Source: Sva-07 sp035529175
Lineage (GTDB): Bacteria; Actinomycetota; Acidimicrobiia; Acidimicrobiales; Ilumatobacteraceae
Assembly: GCA_035529175.1 (NCBI GenBank)
Contig: DATKXG010000134.1
Span: forward strand, 1 to 22,777
DNA length: 22,777 nt
Direction: 5' to 3'
The translations under genes were made by a program, and so were the position numbers. Below, one piece after another: positions 14,958-22,776 of this stretch (its first letter is position 1; each line of letters begins with the position of its first letter). The notes under the pieces were generated by a model. The model was not told the DNA's origin and did no database searches. It saw only the letters and a program-made list of their open reading frames with translations.

Positions 14958-14968
14958 GATCGGATCAT
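14956..14968. promoter_or_regulatory. 13-bp palindrome at the lipid-kinase start
   Basis: ATGATC-G-GATCAT is a perfect inverted repeat overlapping the start codon of the lipid kinase (minus strand). GATCGGATCATCG is shared with 19496-19508 upstream of the SulP gene. It might be an operator, or a chance repeat of GATC words in a GATC-rich genome. Confidence 0.25.
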
Positions 14969-14998
14969 CGTTTCGTTGCGTTGCCGTGACCCCAGGAG

Positions 14999-17788
14999 TC
15001 AGGCATCAGCGTTCGTGCCGAGACCGAGGAACGGGTGCTCACGTTGTTCGCGGTCGAGGCGCCGGATCTGGAGCGCCTTGTCGATGGCGACGAAGAGCGG
15101 CGAGACGAGCGACAGCCCGATCACCAGCAGCCACTGGGCGCCGGTCAACGACACCGTGTCGAGGAGACGGTGGAGCAGGCGGGTCTCCACGGCGGCGACC
15201 GTCAGCGCCCAGCCGAGCATGATCCAGCCCATGTAGGGAAACAGCGGCGCCGACCACGGCACCTGACGTTCGCGACGCATCACGAACCCCATGTTGACCG
15301 CACTCAGTGCGACGACCGTGAACGCCATCGTCATCGACGTCGAGGGATCGGTCGTGCTGGGCTCACCCGGGCCCCACGCCAGAAGTGCCAGTGCCGAACC
15401 AGCGATGATGAACCCGCTGATCACCCAGCGGACGGTCTGCGCGCCGGTCGCGATCCTGGAGCCGGGGGTGCGCGGTGGCCGCTCCATCACGCCGGGGTCG
15501 GGGACGTCGACGATGAAGCCGATGACGACCGTGGCGACGACAAAGAACTTCGCGAACAGCAACTGCATCGGGAAGAGCGCGACGCCGTCGTTGATGTTGA
15601 GGATCGTCGCGATCAGCATCAACTGCAGCACCGACGACAGGATCGTGAGCTGCAGCTTCACGTACGACGAGATCCGACGGTAGATGTCGCGACCGAGATC
15701 GACGGCGTGGACGAGCGTGCCGAAGTTGTCGTCGGTGAGGATCAGCTTGCCGGCCTGCTTCGTCACCTCGGAGCCGCTGCCCATCGCCACACCGACGTCG
15801 GCCTGCTTGAGCGCGGCGGCGTCGTTGACGGCATCGCCGGTCATCGCGACGACCTCGCCGGACTCCTGCATCAGCCGGGCGAGGCGCACCTTGTCCTCGG
15901 GTGCCACCCGGCCGAAGACGTGCAGCTGAGACAGCTGGGCCTTCACCTCGTCGTCGCTGAGCTTCTGCAGCTCGGAACCCGTGATCACGCCGGGACCCAA
16001 TCCCAGCTGGTCGGCGATCGCGCGAGCGGTGACCGTGTGGTCGCCTGTGATCATCCGGACGTCGATGCCAGCCCCGTGAGCGACCCGAACGGCGTCGACG
16101 GCGGACGGGCGGAGAGGGTCGATGATGCCGACCAGGGAGACCATGACCAGGTCGCGCACCTCGCCCATCGGGTCGTCCGAGGCCGAACGCATCGTGTCGT
16201 CCGAGAGTCCACGGGCGGCGAATGCGAGGACGCGCAACCCCTTCTCCGACAGCTGCTGGTTGGCATCGAGCAGGTCCTGGCGGACCTGCTCCATCGGCAC
16301 GACGTCACCGTGCCACAGCGCATGCGAACACCGGTCGATCACGACGTCGGGAGCTCCCTTGACCGTCATGAAGTGCGGCTCGGGGATGAGCTTGAACTCC
16401 AGGTGCGACGGCCGGTCGTGGAAGGTGGCCATGAACTTGTACTCGGAATCGAACGGCACGAGCGCGACACGCGGCAGCGTGCGACGGGTCTCCTCGGCGT
16501 CGACGCCGATCTTGGCGGCGAGCACGACGAGGGCCGCCTCCGTCGGGTCGCCGATGATCGACTCGTCGGCGGCCACGGTGGCGTCGCTGCTCAGGGCCAG
16601 TCCGAGTGCCAACGGGGTGAAGTCCGGCGTCGGCTCGCCCGCCGGGCCGAGGATGGCGCCCGTGGTCGAGTAGCCGCTGCCCTCGATCTTGTACCAGGAG
16701 CCGCCGGTCATCATCGTCACCGACGTCATCGCGTTCATGGTGAGCGTGCCGGTCTTGTCGCTGTTGATCACCGTGGTGCCGCCGAGCGTCTCGACGTCGT
16801 TCAGCGACTTGACGACCGCCTTCGATTCGGCGAGTCGCTGCGCACCCGACGACAGCATCAACTGCACGAACGTCGGCAGCCCGGTCGGGATGGCAGAGAT
16901 CGCCGTGGAGATGCACAGCAGCATCAGGGTCTCGCGATCCTGATCGCGGGCGATCCCGACGATCGCGATGATCGCCACCGCTCCCCAGGCCAGGAACCCG
17001 AAGATCTTCGTGAGCCCGTCGAGTTCCACCTGGAGCGGCGACTTGGAGCGCTTCGTGGCGGTCACCATGTTGGCGATCTGGCCCATCTGGGTCGACTGGC
17101 CGGTGGCGACGACGACGAGTTCGGCGGACCCACGGGTGACCTGGGTGTTCTGGAACACGAGGTTGGTCCGATCACCGAGCGGCTGCTCGACGTCGGCGAG
17201 GGTGATGCTGTCCTTGGCGATCGGTGCCGACTCGCCCGTCAGGGACGCCTCTTGGACCTCGAGCGATGCGGAGGAGAGGATGCGAGCGTCCGCAGGAACG
17301 AGGTCGCCCGCTTCGACCAGCAGGATGTCGCCCGGTACGAGACCGACCGCGTCGACTTCTTCCACCGTGCCGTCGCGCCGCACCCTCGCCGTCGGTACCT
17401 GGAGTTGGGCGAGCGCGTCCACGCTCGCCATCGCCTTGCGTTCCTGGTTGGTGCCCATGACGACGTTGAACAGCACGAGCGCCATCACGATGGAGCCGGT
17501 CGCGATCTGACCGATCGTGAAGCTGGCGATGCTGACGATCAGCAGCATGATGTTCATCGGGTTGGCGATCTGGCCCCTGGCGATCTGCCAGGTCGTCGGC
17601 GGTGGTTCCGTCGCGACCTCGTTCTTGCCGTATGTCGTCAACCGGTTCGTGACCTCGGCCGCGTCGAGGCCCGATGTGGCGTCGACGCCGAGTCGGGCGA
17701 CGGTGTCGTCGCCCGACAGCGAATACCATCGGATGGTCTCCTGTGTCGACCCGCTCGGCGGTTCGGTCGGTGGTGCGGTCATCGTCAT
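14999..17788 (-). CDS. P-type ATPase, P2-like, ion specificity unknown
   Basis: The product has 929 residues. The phosphorylation motif SDKTGT (Asp344), the actuator loop LTGESAPI, the nucleotide-binding KGAPD and the hinge MTGDAVNDAAALKQADVGVAMG are intact, so ATP-driven transport is likely. The intramembrane ion sites are unusual. The M4 motif, PEGL in Ca2+/Na+,K+ pumps, is PTGL (Thr302 in place of Glu). M5 has SSVLQL where SERCA has the Asn768/Glu771 ligands. M6 reads QLLFAKFFVVATV, with Lys746 in place of Asn796 and no Asp800. A calcium annotation is therefore not supported. It follows PPK2 after 20 bases, with GAGG 8 bases before the ATG. Confidence 0.93.
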   Translation of the reverse strand: MTMTAPPTEPPSGSTQETIRWYSLSGDDTVARLGVDATSGLDAAEVTNRLTTYGKNEVATEPPPTTWQIARGQIANPMNIMLLIVSIASFTIGQIATGSIVMALVLFNVVMGTNQERKAMASVDALAQLQVPTARVRRDGTVEEVDAVGLVPGDILLVEAGDLVPADARILSSASLEVQEASLTGESAPIAKDSITLADVEQPLGDRTNLVFQNTQVTRGSAELVVVATGQSTQMGQIANMVTATKRSKSPLQVELDGLTKIFGFLAWGAVAIIAIVGIARDQDRETLMLLCISTAISAIPTGLPTFVQLMLSSGAQRLAESKAVVKSLNDVETLGGTTVINSDKTGTLTMNAMTSVTMMTGGSWYKIEGSGYSTTGAILGPAGEPTPDFTPLALGLALSSDATVAADESIIGDPTEAALVVLAAKIGVDAEETRRTLPRVALVPFDSEYKFMATFHDRPSHLEFKLIPEPHFMTVKGAPDVVIDRCSHALWHGDVVPMEQVRQDLLDANQQLSEKGLRVLAFAARGLSDDTMRSASDDPMGEVRDLVMVSLVGIIDPLRPSAVDAVRVAHGAGIDVRMITGDHTVTARAIADQLGLGPGVITGSELQKLSDDEVKAQLSQLHVFGRVAPEDKVRLARLMQESGEVVAMTGDAVNDAAALKQADVGVAMGSGSEVTKQAGKLILTDDNFGTLVHAVDLGRDIYRRISSYVKLQLTILSSVLQLMLIATILNINDGVALFPMQLLFAKFFVVATVVIGFIVDVPDPGVMERPPRTPGSRIATGAQTVRWVISGFIIAGSALALLAWGPGEPSTTDPSTSMTMAFTVVALSAVNMGFVMRRERQVPWSAPLFPYMGWIMLGWALTVAAVETRLLHRLLDTVSLTGAQWLLVIGLSLVSPLFVAIDKALQIRRLDREQREHPFLGLGTNADA

Positions 17789-17808
17789 CGTGGTGTCCTC
17801 AGCAGTCG

Positions 17809-18666
17809 TCAGTAGGGATCAGGGATGTGCCGCAGGGGCAGGTCCGGTTCGACGTACCCGCCTGCGGGCTGGCGACGCGGCAGCTTGATCTCCGGCCGCT
17901 CGACCTTCTCGTACGGCACGTGCGAGAGCAGATGCGAGATGATGTTGAGGCGGCCGCGCTTCTTGTCGTCGGTGTGGGCGACGTACCAGGGGGCCCACGC
18001 GGTGTCGGTGGCCGCGAACATCGCATCGCGTGCCCGCGAATAGTCGTACCAACGGCTGTACGACTTGAGGTCCATGTCCGACAGCTTCCAGATCTTGCGG
18101 GGGTCGTCGATTCGACTCTTCAGTCGGCGGGTCTGCTCGTCCGCACTGACCTCGAGCCAGTACTTGATCAGCAGGATGCCGGAGTCGACCATTGCCTTCT
18201 CGACTGCGGGTACCTGGTCGAGGAATCGCTTGGTCTGCTCCGGTGTACAGAAGCCCATCACCGGCTCGACGCCGGCTCGGTTGTACCAGCTGCGGTCGAA
18301 GATCACGACTTCGCCGGCGGCCGGGAAGTGCGAGATGTACCGCTGGATGTACATCTGCGACTTCTCACGTTCCGTTGGCGCGGGGAGCGCGACCACGCGG
18401 AAGGTGCGGGGGCTGACCCGCTCGGTGATCCGCTTGATCGTGCCTCCCTTGCCGGCGGTGTCGCGCCCTTCGAACACGATGCAGATCTTGGCGCCGCTGG
18501 CCTTGACCCACTCCTGCATCGCGACCAGCTCGCCCTGGAGGATCTCGAGTTCGGCCTCGTAGTCCTTGCGCTTGAGTTTGCCGTCGTCGTTCGGCGCAGA
18601 CTCATCGCCGGCGACTGGCGCAGCGTCATGCGCATCGTGCTTCTTCGACTTCTTCTTCTTACCCAT
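17809..18666 (-). CDS. ppk2: Polyphosphate kinase 2 (second copy, class I-like)
   Basis: The product has 285 residues. Walker A FEGRDTAGKGG (65-75) and Walker B VIFDRSWYNRAGVEPVMGFCT (from about 121) are intact, as are the lid residues and a C-terminal KKRGRLN basic motif. It should phosphorylate NDPs from polyphosphate, or make polyP from NTPs. I start at ATG 18666 because AAGGAG lies 8-9 bases upstream and the protein from there begins with a lysine-rich tail (MGKKKKSKKHDAHD); the open frame extends to 18825 but without a site. Residues 1-30 are low-complexity, possibly an anionic-polymer (polyP) or nucleic-acid-binding tail. It directly precedes the P-type ATPase. Confidence 0.93.
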   Translation of the reverse strand: MGKKKKSKKHDAHDAAPVAGDESAPNDDGKLKRKDYEAELEILQGELVAMQEWVKASGAKICIVFEGRDTAGKGGTIKRITERVSPRTFRVVALPAPTEREKSQMYIQRYISHFPAAGEVVIFDRSWYNRAGVEPVMGFCTPEQTKRFLDQVPAVEKAMVDSGILLIKYWLEVSADEQTRRLKSRIDDPRKIWKLSDMDLKSYSRWYDYSRARDAMFAATDTAWAPWYVAHTDDKKRGRLNIISHLLSHVPYEKVERPEIKLPRRQPAGGYVEPDLPLRHIPDPY

Positions 18667-18843
18667 GGGACATGCTCCTTCGAACAAATGGTCGCGCCTG
18701 CGCCGAAGCGGCCGCACACGCGTACTTGATTCTTGCATCTCGCCGGTCCCGCCCCGTCGGGGGACCGATCTCGTCGACGAGCGGCAGGGAGAGTGGGCGT
18801 GCGTCTCCCAGCTCCGGTGCAGCACCGCGCATGCTCTCGTGCC
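18667..18843 (-). other. Spacer between SHOCT and PPK2 genes with hairpin
   Basis: CGGTCCC (18744-18750) pairs with GGGACCG (18761-18767), giving a 7-bp stem that can terminate the SHOCT transcript on the minus strand. There is no U-tract. The remaining sequence would hold the PPK2 promoter. A 'TTGATTCTTGCAT' is on the plus strand, and no clear -10/-35 pair is seen on the minus strand. The gap is 177 bp, so readthrough from SHOCT into PPK2 is possible. Confidence 0.4.
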
Positions 18844-19239
18844 TCACGCGGTGAGGAGCTTCGCCTTCTGTGCTGCGAACTCGGCGTCGGTCAACACCCC
18901 GCTCTCGCGCAGTGCGGCCAGCTTGGTCAACTCGTCGGCGGCTCCCCCGGTTCCGGCGGTCTGGCGGACGTAGGTCTGGAACTCGGCCTCGCGCTGTTGC
19001 GCGATGGCGATGTCGCGTTCGCCCATGGCTCGCCCGTTGGCGATGACGTAGATGAACACGCCGAGGAACGGCAGCAGGATCACGAAGATCGACCAGAACG
19101 CCTTGGCCCAGCCACCCATGTCCTGGCTCCGGAAGATGTCGGCGAACACTCGGAACAGCAGGATGATCCAGGCGACCCACAGGAAGAAGATCATCATGCT
19201 CCAGAACAGGCCGAGAAGCGGATAGTCGTAAGCGAGCAT
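18844..19239 (-). CDS. PLDc_N-type two-helix membrane protein with C-terminal SHOCT domain
   Basis: The protein has 131 residues. Two membrane segments, about 8-32 (FFLWVAWIILLF) and 46-66 (FWSIFVILLPFLGVFIYVIANGR), are followed by a charged linker and a SHOCT segment (103-131: ELTKLAALRESGVLTDAEFAAQKAKLL). SHOCT domains are short oligomerisation or adaptor tails often fused to membrane anchors; the exact role here is unknown. A very strong ribosome site, AAGGAGGG, precedes the ATG. A 13-bp palindrome lies 22 bases upstream. It is the first gene of the minus-strand run towards 11082. Confidence 0.9.
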   Translation of the reverse strand: MLAYDYPLLGLFWSMMIFFLWVAWIILLFRVFADIFRSQDMGGWAKAFWSIFVILLPFLGVFIYVIANGRAMGERDIAIAQQREAEFQTYVRQTAGTGGAADELTKLAALRESGVLTDAEFAAQKAKLLTA

Positions 19240-19572
19240 GGTCGCCCTCCTTGTCTCGTTGACTCGATTCGAGTGATTGCGTGCGAATCGAGGTAGCTGC
19301 CGCGTCCTGCGGCAATTGAACGGTACGACGACGATCGACCCGAAGCGTCACCCACATCGAATGATCCGGCGGCGAGCGACGAGACCGGACCGTCGTGTCC
19401 CGGTCCTCCCGCCGGCCTCACCCAGAACGAATGAAATCCGATCGGGCGCGGTTTCGGGCTGTTCGGTCATCGCTGCGGGCCATATGGTTACGCACGATCG
19501 GATCATCGGCGCAGCACCATCGACGTCCGCCCGATGGGAGGAAGCGACAACACCGGTGAAGGGAGGGCCGTC
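19240..19572. promoter_or_regulatory. Divergent regulatory spacer, SHOCT gene / SulP gene
   Basis: This 333-bp region has no gene. ACTCGA-T-TCGAGT (19262-19274) is a perfect 13-bp palindrome near the SHOCT start. TGCCGC/GCGGCA (19298-19303, 19309-19314) and GACCGG/CCGGTC (19383-19405) are hairpins. TATGGT (19483-19488) is a possible -10 for the SulP gene. The block at about 19454-19476 (GGGCTGTTCGGTCATCGC) resembles the REP-like core at 3316-3337. GATCGGATCATCG (19496-19508) also occurs at the lipid-kinase start. Confidence 0.45.
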
Positions 19573-21345
19573 GTGAACTCAGACCATGCGGAGGCTGACG
19601 CGGACGCGACCGGACCGTCCGGCGCGAATCCGACGCCGTTGGATCCCGGCGAGCCGTCGTCGGCGATCGAACGCAACGTTCCCGGGCTCGTGTCGCTGCG
19701 GACCTACCAGCGCCGATGGCTGCGGTCGGATCTCGTCGCCGGCGTCGTGCTGGCGGCGATCCTCGTGCCACAGGGCATGGCGTACGCGGAGCTGGCGGGG
19801 CTGCCTGCAGTCAACGGGCTCTACACGACCATCGCGTGTCTCGTGGGCTACGCCCTGATGGGGCCGTCCAAGATCCTCGTACTCGGCCCCGACTCGTCGC
19901 TCGGACCGCTGATCTTCGCTGCCATCACGCCGCTCGTCATCGCTGGCGACGATCCGGCGAAAGCGATCGCACTGGCCGGCATGCTCGCGATCCTCGTCGG
20001 CCTCATCGAGATCGGCTTGGGCGTCGGCAAGCTCGGTTTCGTCGCCGACCTCCTCTCGAGCGAGGTGCAGGTCGGCTACATGAACGGGTTGGCGATCACG
20101 ATCATCGTCGGTCAGCTCCCGAAGCTGAGCGGGTTCTCCACCGATGCCGACAGCTTCGTCGAGGAGGTCCGCGAGTTCGTGACGGACTTCGACCAGCGCG
20201 ACGCGACCGCTCTCGCCGTCGGTCTGGTCACGCTGGCGGTACTCCTCGGCCTCCCCCGCATCACCAAGAGGATCCCGGCTGTCCTGGTCGCCGTGGTCGG
20301 CGCGACGGTCGCCACCGCCATCTTCGGATTCGACATCGGCACCGTCGGAACGCTTCCCGAGGGCCTGCCCACCCCCGAGGTGCCCTGGACCCACATCGGT
20401 GACGTCGTGCCGCTGCTGGTCGCCGCCATCGGGATCACGCTCGTCTCGCTGACCGACACGATCGCGCTGTCGACGTCGTTCAACGCTCGACGAGGCGAGC
20501 AGGTGAAGCCGAACCAGGAGATGATCGGCGTCGGATCGGCAAACATCGCCGCCGGGTTCTTCCAGGGTTTCGCCATCTCCTCGAGCAGCTCACGAACAGC
20601 GGTCGCCGAACAGTCCGGTGCCAAGAGCCAACTCGCCGGTCTCGTCGGCGCAGGAATGGTCGTACTGCTGCTGCTGTTCTTCAACGGGCTGCTCGCCGAC
20701 CTGCCGAACTCGGCGCTGGCCGCGGTCGTCATCGCCGCCGCGCTCTCGTTCGTCGACTTCGGGGTGCTCGCGCGGCTGTGGCGGATCCGTCGATCCGCCG
20801 TCGTCCTGTCGGTCGTGGCCAGCGCCGGCGTGATCTTCCTCGGTGTGCTGGAGGGAATCCTCGTCGCCGTCGTGCTGTCAATCCTGCTGTTCTTCCAGCG
20901 GAACTGGTGGCCCCACGGCGAAGTGCTCGGCAAGGTGCCCGGACGCAACGGCTGGCACAGCGACAATCAGGGCGATGACCTCGTGGAAGAACCCGACGTC
21001 GTGATCTTCCGGTGGGAAGCACCCCTGTTCTTCGCGAACTCCGGCATGTTCGCCGACGCGGTCCGAGAACTCGTAAAGGAACGGCGACCGAGTTGGATCG
21101 TGCTGCAGTGCGAGGCGATCACCGACATCGACGTCACCGCCGCCGGCATGCTCGAGCGGCTCGACAACGAGCTGAATGCGAAGGGCATCCACCTCGCATT
21201 CGTCGAGCTTCGCAGCCGGCTCCATGAACTCGTGCACGACTACGGGCTCCACGAGGCGCTGGACCGTGAACACTTCTACGGCACGATCGAAGAAGCACTC
21301 GCCGACATCGAATCGAAGACCGGCCGGAAGGCGTCGCCGTCGTGA
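19573..21345 (+). CDS. SulP-family anion transporter with C-terminal STAS domain
   Basis: I start at GTG 19573, preceded by AGGGAGG at 6 bases; the ATG at 19534 has none. This gives 590 residues. There are about 12 membrane segments and the SulP signature QGMAYAELAGLPAVNGLYT (about 67-85), then an STAS domain (about 474-585: DVVIFRWEAPLFFANSGMF, then CEAITDIDVTAAGML). SulP proteins carry sulfate, bicarbonate (BicA) or other anions. The STAS phospho-acceptor position appears as Thr (DIDVTAAG). Whether this is a sulfate or bicarbonate carrier cannot be told from sequence alone. No sulfur-assimilation genes are nearby, but a DAB operon is in the same window. Confidence 0.93.
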   Translation: MNSDHAEADADATGPSGANPTPLDPGEPSSAIERNVPGLVSLRTYQRRWLRSDLVAGVVLAAILVPQGMAYAELAGLPAVNGLYTTIACLVGYALMGPSKILVLGPDSSLGPLIFAAITPLVIAGDDPAKAIALAGMLAILVGLIEIGLGVGKLGFVADLLSSEVQVGYMNGLAITIIVGQLPKLSGFSTDADSFVEEVREFVTDFDQRDATALAVGLVTLAVLLGLPRITKRIPAVLVAVVGATVATAIFGFDIGTVGTLPEGLPTPEVPWTHIGDVVPLLVAAIGITLVSLTDTIALSTSFNARRGEQVKPNQEMIGVGSANIAAGFFQGFAISSSSSRTAVAEQSGAKSQLAGLVGAGMVVLLLLFFNGLLADLPNSALAAVVIAAALSFVDFGVLARLWRIRRSAVVLSVVASAGVIFLGVLEGILVAVVLSILLFFQRNWWPHGEVLGKVPGRNGWHSDNQGDDLVEEPDVVIFRWEAPLFFANSGMFADAVRELVKERRPSWIVLQCEAITDIDVTAAGMLERLDNELNAKGIHLAFVELRSRLHELVHDYGLHEALDREHFYGTIEEALADIESKTGRKASPS

Positions 21346-21510
21346 GGTATCGCCTCGCTGCTCGTCAGGAACTCGACACTCAGGCTGTGGATCGGGGCCG
21401 TCACCTTTGGGTTGACACGTCTGGGTGATGGCGCGAGCGTGGGAGCGGGGTTCGCATCGTTCGAGATGCCACCTACTCGTGGCGTCGGGTGCGAATGACG
21501 AGGAGGGGCG
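21346..21510 (+). other. Spacer with -35-like box and compound hairpin in 5' leader
   Basis: TTGACA (21412-21417) is a perfect -35 hexamer, but no AT-rich -10 follows at 16-18 bp. GATGCCAC/GTGGCGTC (21465-21472, 21479-21486) forms an 8-bp stem with one G-U pair. An outer GTTCGCA/TGCGAAT (21450-21456, 21490-21496, with one G-U) can extend it. It ends 4-5 bases before the AGGAGG ribosome site (21501-21506), so it could affect translation of the methyltransferase. Confidence 0.35.
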
Positions 21511-22581
21511 ATGAGCGCACCAACGATTGACGAAACACGTGTCGAAGAGTTCATGGGGCAACTCGTCGGACACATGACCGGAACTGCCCTGTGTCTCGGA
21601 ATCTGGCTCGGTGACGAGCTGGGTTTCTACCGAATGCTCGCGGATCGCGGAGCAATGTCGGCACATGGGCTCGCCGTGCAGAGCGAGTGCCACGAACGCC
21701 TCGTGCGCGAGTGGCTCGACAGCCAGGCAGCCGGTGGAATCCTCGTGTATGACGAGGGTGAGGACACCTACGCGCTCCCCGCCGAGCACGCGATGGCCCT
21801 CGCCGATGACGAGTCGCCTGTGTTCGTCGCTCGTGCGATGAATGCATTCGGTTCGTTGTTCCTCGACTTCGAGAAGATGAAGGAGACGTTCCGGGGAACC
21901 GGGGCGATGTCGTGGGGCGATCACCATCCGTGCCTGTTCTCCGGGACGGAATGGTTCTTCCGGACGGGGTACCGGGCACATCTCGCGAGCGAGTGGATCC
22001 CGGCACTCGACGGGATGGCCGAGCGCCTGACCGCCGGAGCACGTGTGGCCGACGTGGGATGCGGGCACGGTGCATCGATCGTCGCGATGGCAGAGGCGTT
22101 TCCGGAGGCGACCTTCACCGGCATCGACTTCCATGCACCATCGATCGAGACCGCTCGGCAACGCGTCGAGGAAGCCGGTGTCACGGGCCGCACGTCGTTC
22201 CAAGTCGCCAAGGCAACCGAGTACGACGGCACCTACGACCTGATCTGCTTCTTCGACTGCCTTCACGACATGGGTGATCCGGTGTCCGCGGCGCGCCACG
22301 CTCGCGAACATCTCGCCGACGACGGCATGGTGCTACTGGTCGAGCCGTTCGCACTGGACGACCATTCGCACAACATGACCGACAACCCGATGGCGGCGCT
22401 GCTCTACATGGCCTCCGCCGGGATCTGTGTTCCGAACTCGCTGTCGCAGGACGTCGGGCTCGGTCTCGGCGCGCAAGCGGGCGAAGCCCGATTGCGCTCC
22501 GTATTCGAGCAGGCCGGCTTCAGTCGGTTCCGGCGAGCGACCGAAACCCCGATGAACTTGATCATCGAGGCTCGTCCGTAG
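21511..22581 (+). CDS. SAM-dependent methyltransferase with N-terminal winged-helix-like domain (Rv2258c-like)
   Basis: The product has 356 residues. Residues 1-95 form a helical winged-helix-like dimerisation domain (LGIWLGDELGFYRMLADRG, then ERLVREWLDSQAAGGILVYDEG). The class I Rossmann core follows, with motif I VADVGCGHGAS (179-189), GIDFHAPSIETAR (motif II region) and LICFFDCLHDMGDP (motif IV region). Domain order and length match M. tuberculosis Rv2258c (about 353 aa), a methyltransferase of unknown substrate once annotated as a regulator. It starts at ATG 21511 with AGGAGGGGCG before it. It is monocistronic as far as the window shows. Confidence 0.92.
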   Translation: MSAPTIDETRVEEFMGQLVGHMTGTALCLGIWLGDELGFYRMLADRGAMSAHGLAVQSECHERLVREWLDSQAAGGILVYDEGEDTYALPAEHAMALADDESPVFVARAMNAFGSLFLDFEKMKETFRGTGAMSWGDHHPCLFSGTEWFFRTGYRAHLASEWIPALDGMAERLTAGARVADVGCGHGASIVAMAEAFPEATFTGIDFHAPSIETARQRVEEAGVTGRTSFQVAKATEYDGTYDLICFFDCLHDMGDPVSAARHAREHLADDGMVLLVEPFALDDHSHNMTDNPMAALLYMASAGICVPNSLSQDVGLGLGAQAGEARLRSVFEQAGFSRFRRATETPMNLIIEARP

Positions 22582-22588
22582 CACTGGC

Positions 22589-22617
22589 CGGGCCGTTGAC
22601 TCAGACGGATCGGCCCG
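22589..22617 (+). terminator. Hairpin after the methyltransferase
   Basis: CGGGCC (22589-22594) pairs with GGCCCG (22612-22617) with a 17-base loop, 8 bases after the methyltransferase stop. There is no U-tract. A weak call. Confidence 0.3.
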
Positions 22618-22632
22618 CGAAGGCGGCGATGA

Positions 22633-22776
22633 TGTGAGCAGCTGCAATCCTCTGTCGTCGTCGAGGCGGCCCGCCGTCGAGTCGATCCACCCGAAGCAGA
22701 TCGCCTCCTCGACGACGTCGGGATAGCGACACGTCGGTCTGCCAGTGACCGCCCTCCATGAGCACAGCCAGACGCC
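22633..22776 (-). pseudogene. Truncated YdeI/OmpD-associated-family gene (remnant, 5' end outside window)
   Basis: On the minus strand the frame entering at the window edge reads GVWLCSWRAVTGRPTCRYPD, then VVEEAICFGWIDSTAGRLDDDR and GLQLLT. This is the conserved N-terminal half of the YdeI/OmpD-associated ('bacteriocin-protection') family, where homologues read 'EEALCFGWIDS..RLDD.R...FTPR.P.S.W'. After LLT (about 22633) the match stops: the frame goes on as SSPPSRADPSES and stays open antisense to the methyltransferase to 22333. A complete member should have about 100-130 more residues of YdeI sequence, which do not appear in any frame here. I read this as a broken or 3'-replaced gene. The 5' part may be intact outside the window. 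Confidence 0.65.

Noticed and set aside
4585..17788. Insertion sequences, integrases, tRNA or rRNA genes
   Set aside because: I looked for transposase motifs, tRNA-like cloverleaves and rRNA sequence in the spacers and found none; the spacers are too short for most of these.
14999..17788. Calling the P-type ATPase a Ca2+ pump
   Set aside because: The conserved Ca2+ ligands in M4, M5 and M6 are all replaced, so only the P-type ATPase fold is claimed.
15035..17815. 926-codon plus-strand open frame opposite the P-type ATPase
   Set aside because: It is the antisense of a well-conserved gene, and its composition (Asp/Arg/His-rich) is that of a shadow frame.
20878..22311. 477-codon minus-strand open frame under SulP and methyltransferase
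   Set aside because: It crosses two good genes on the other strand, with no domain and no ribosome site.
22333..22632. Continuation of the YdeI-family frame antisense to the methyltransferase
   Set aside because: The residues after LQLLT do not resemble the YdeI family and lie opposite conserved methyltransferase sequence, so this part is treated as readthrough of a broken gene.
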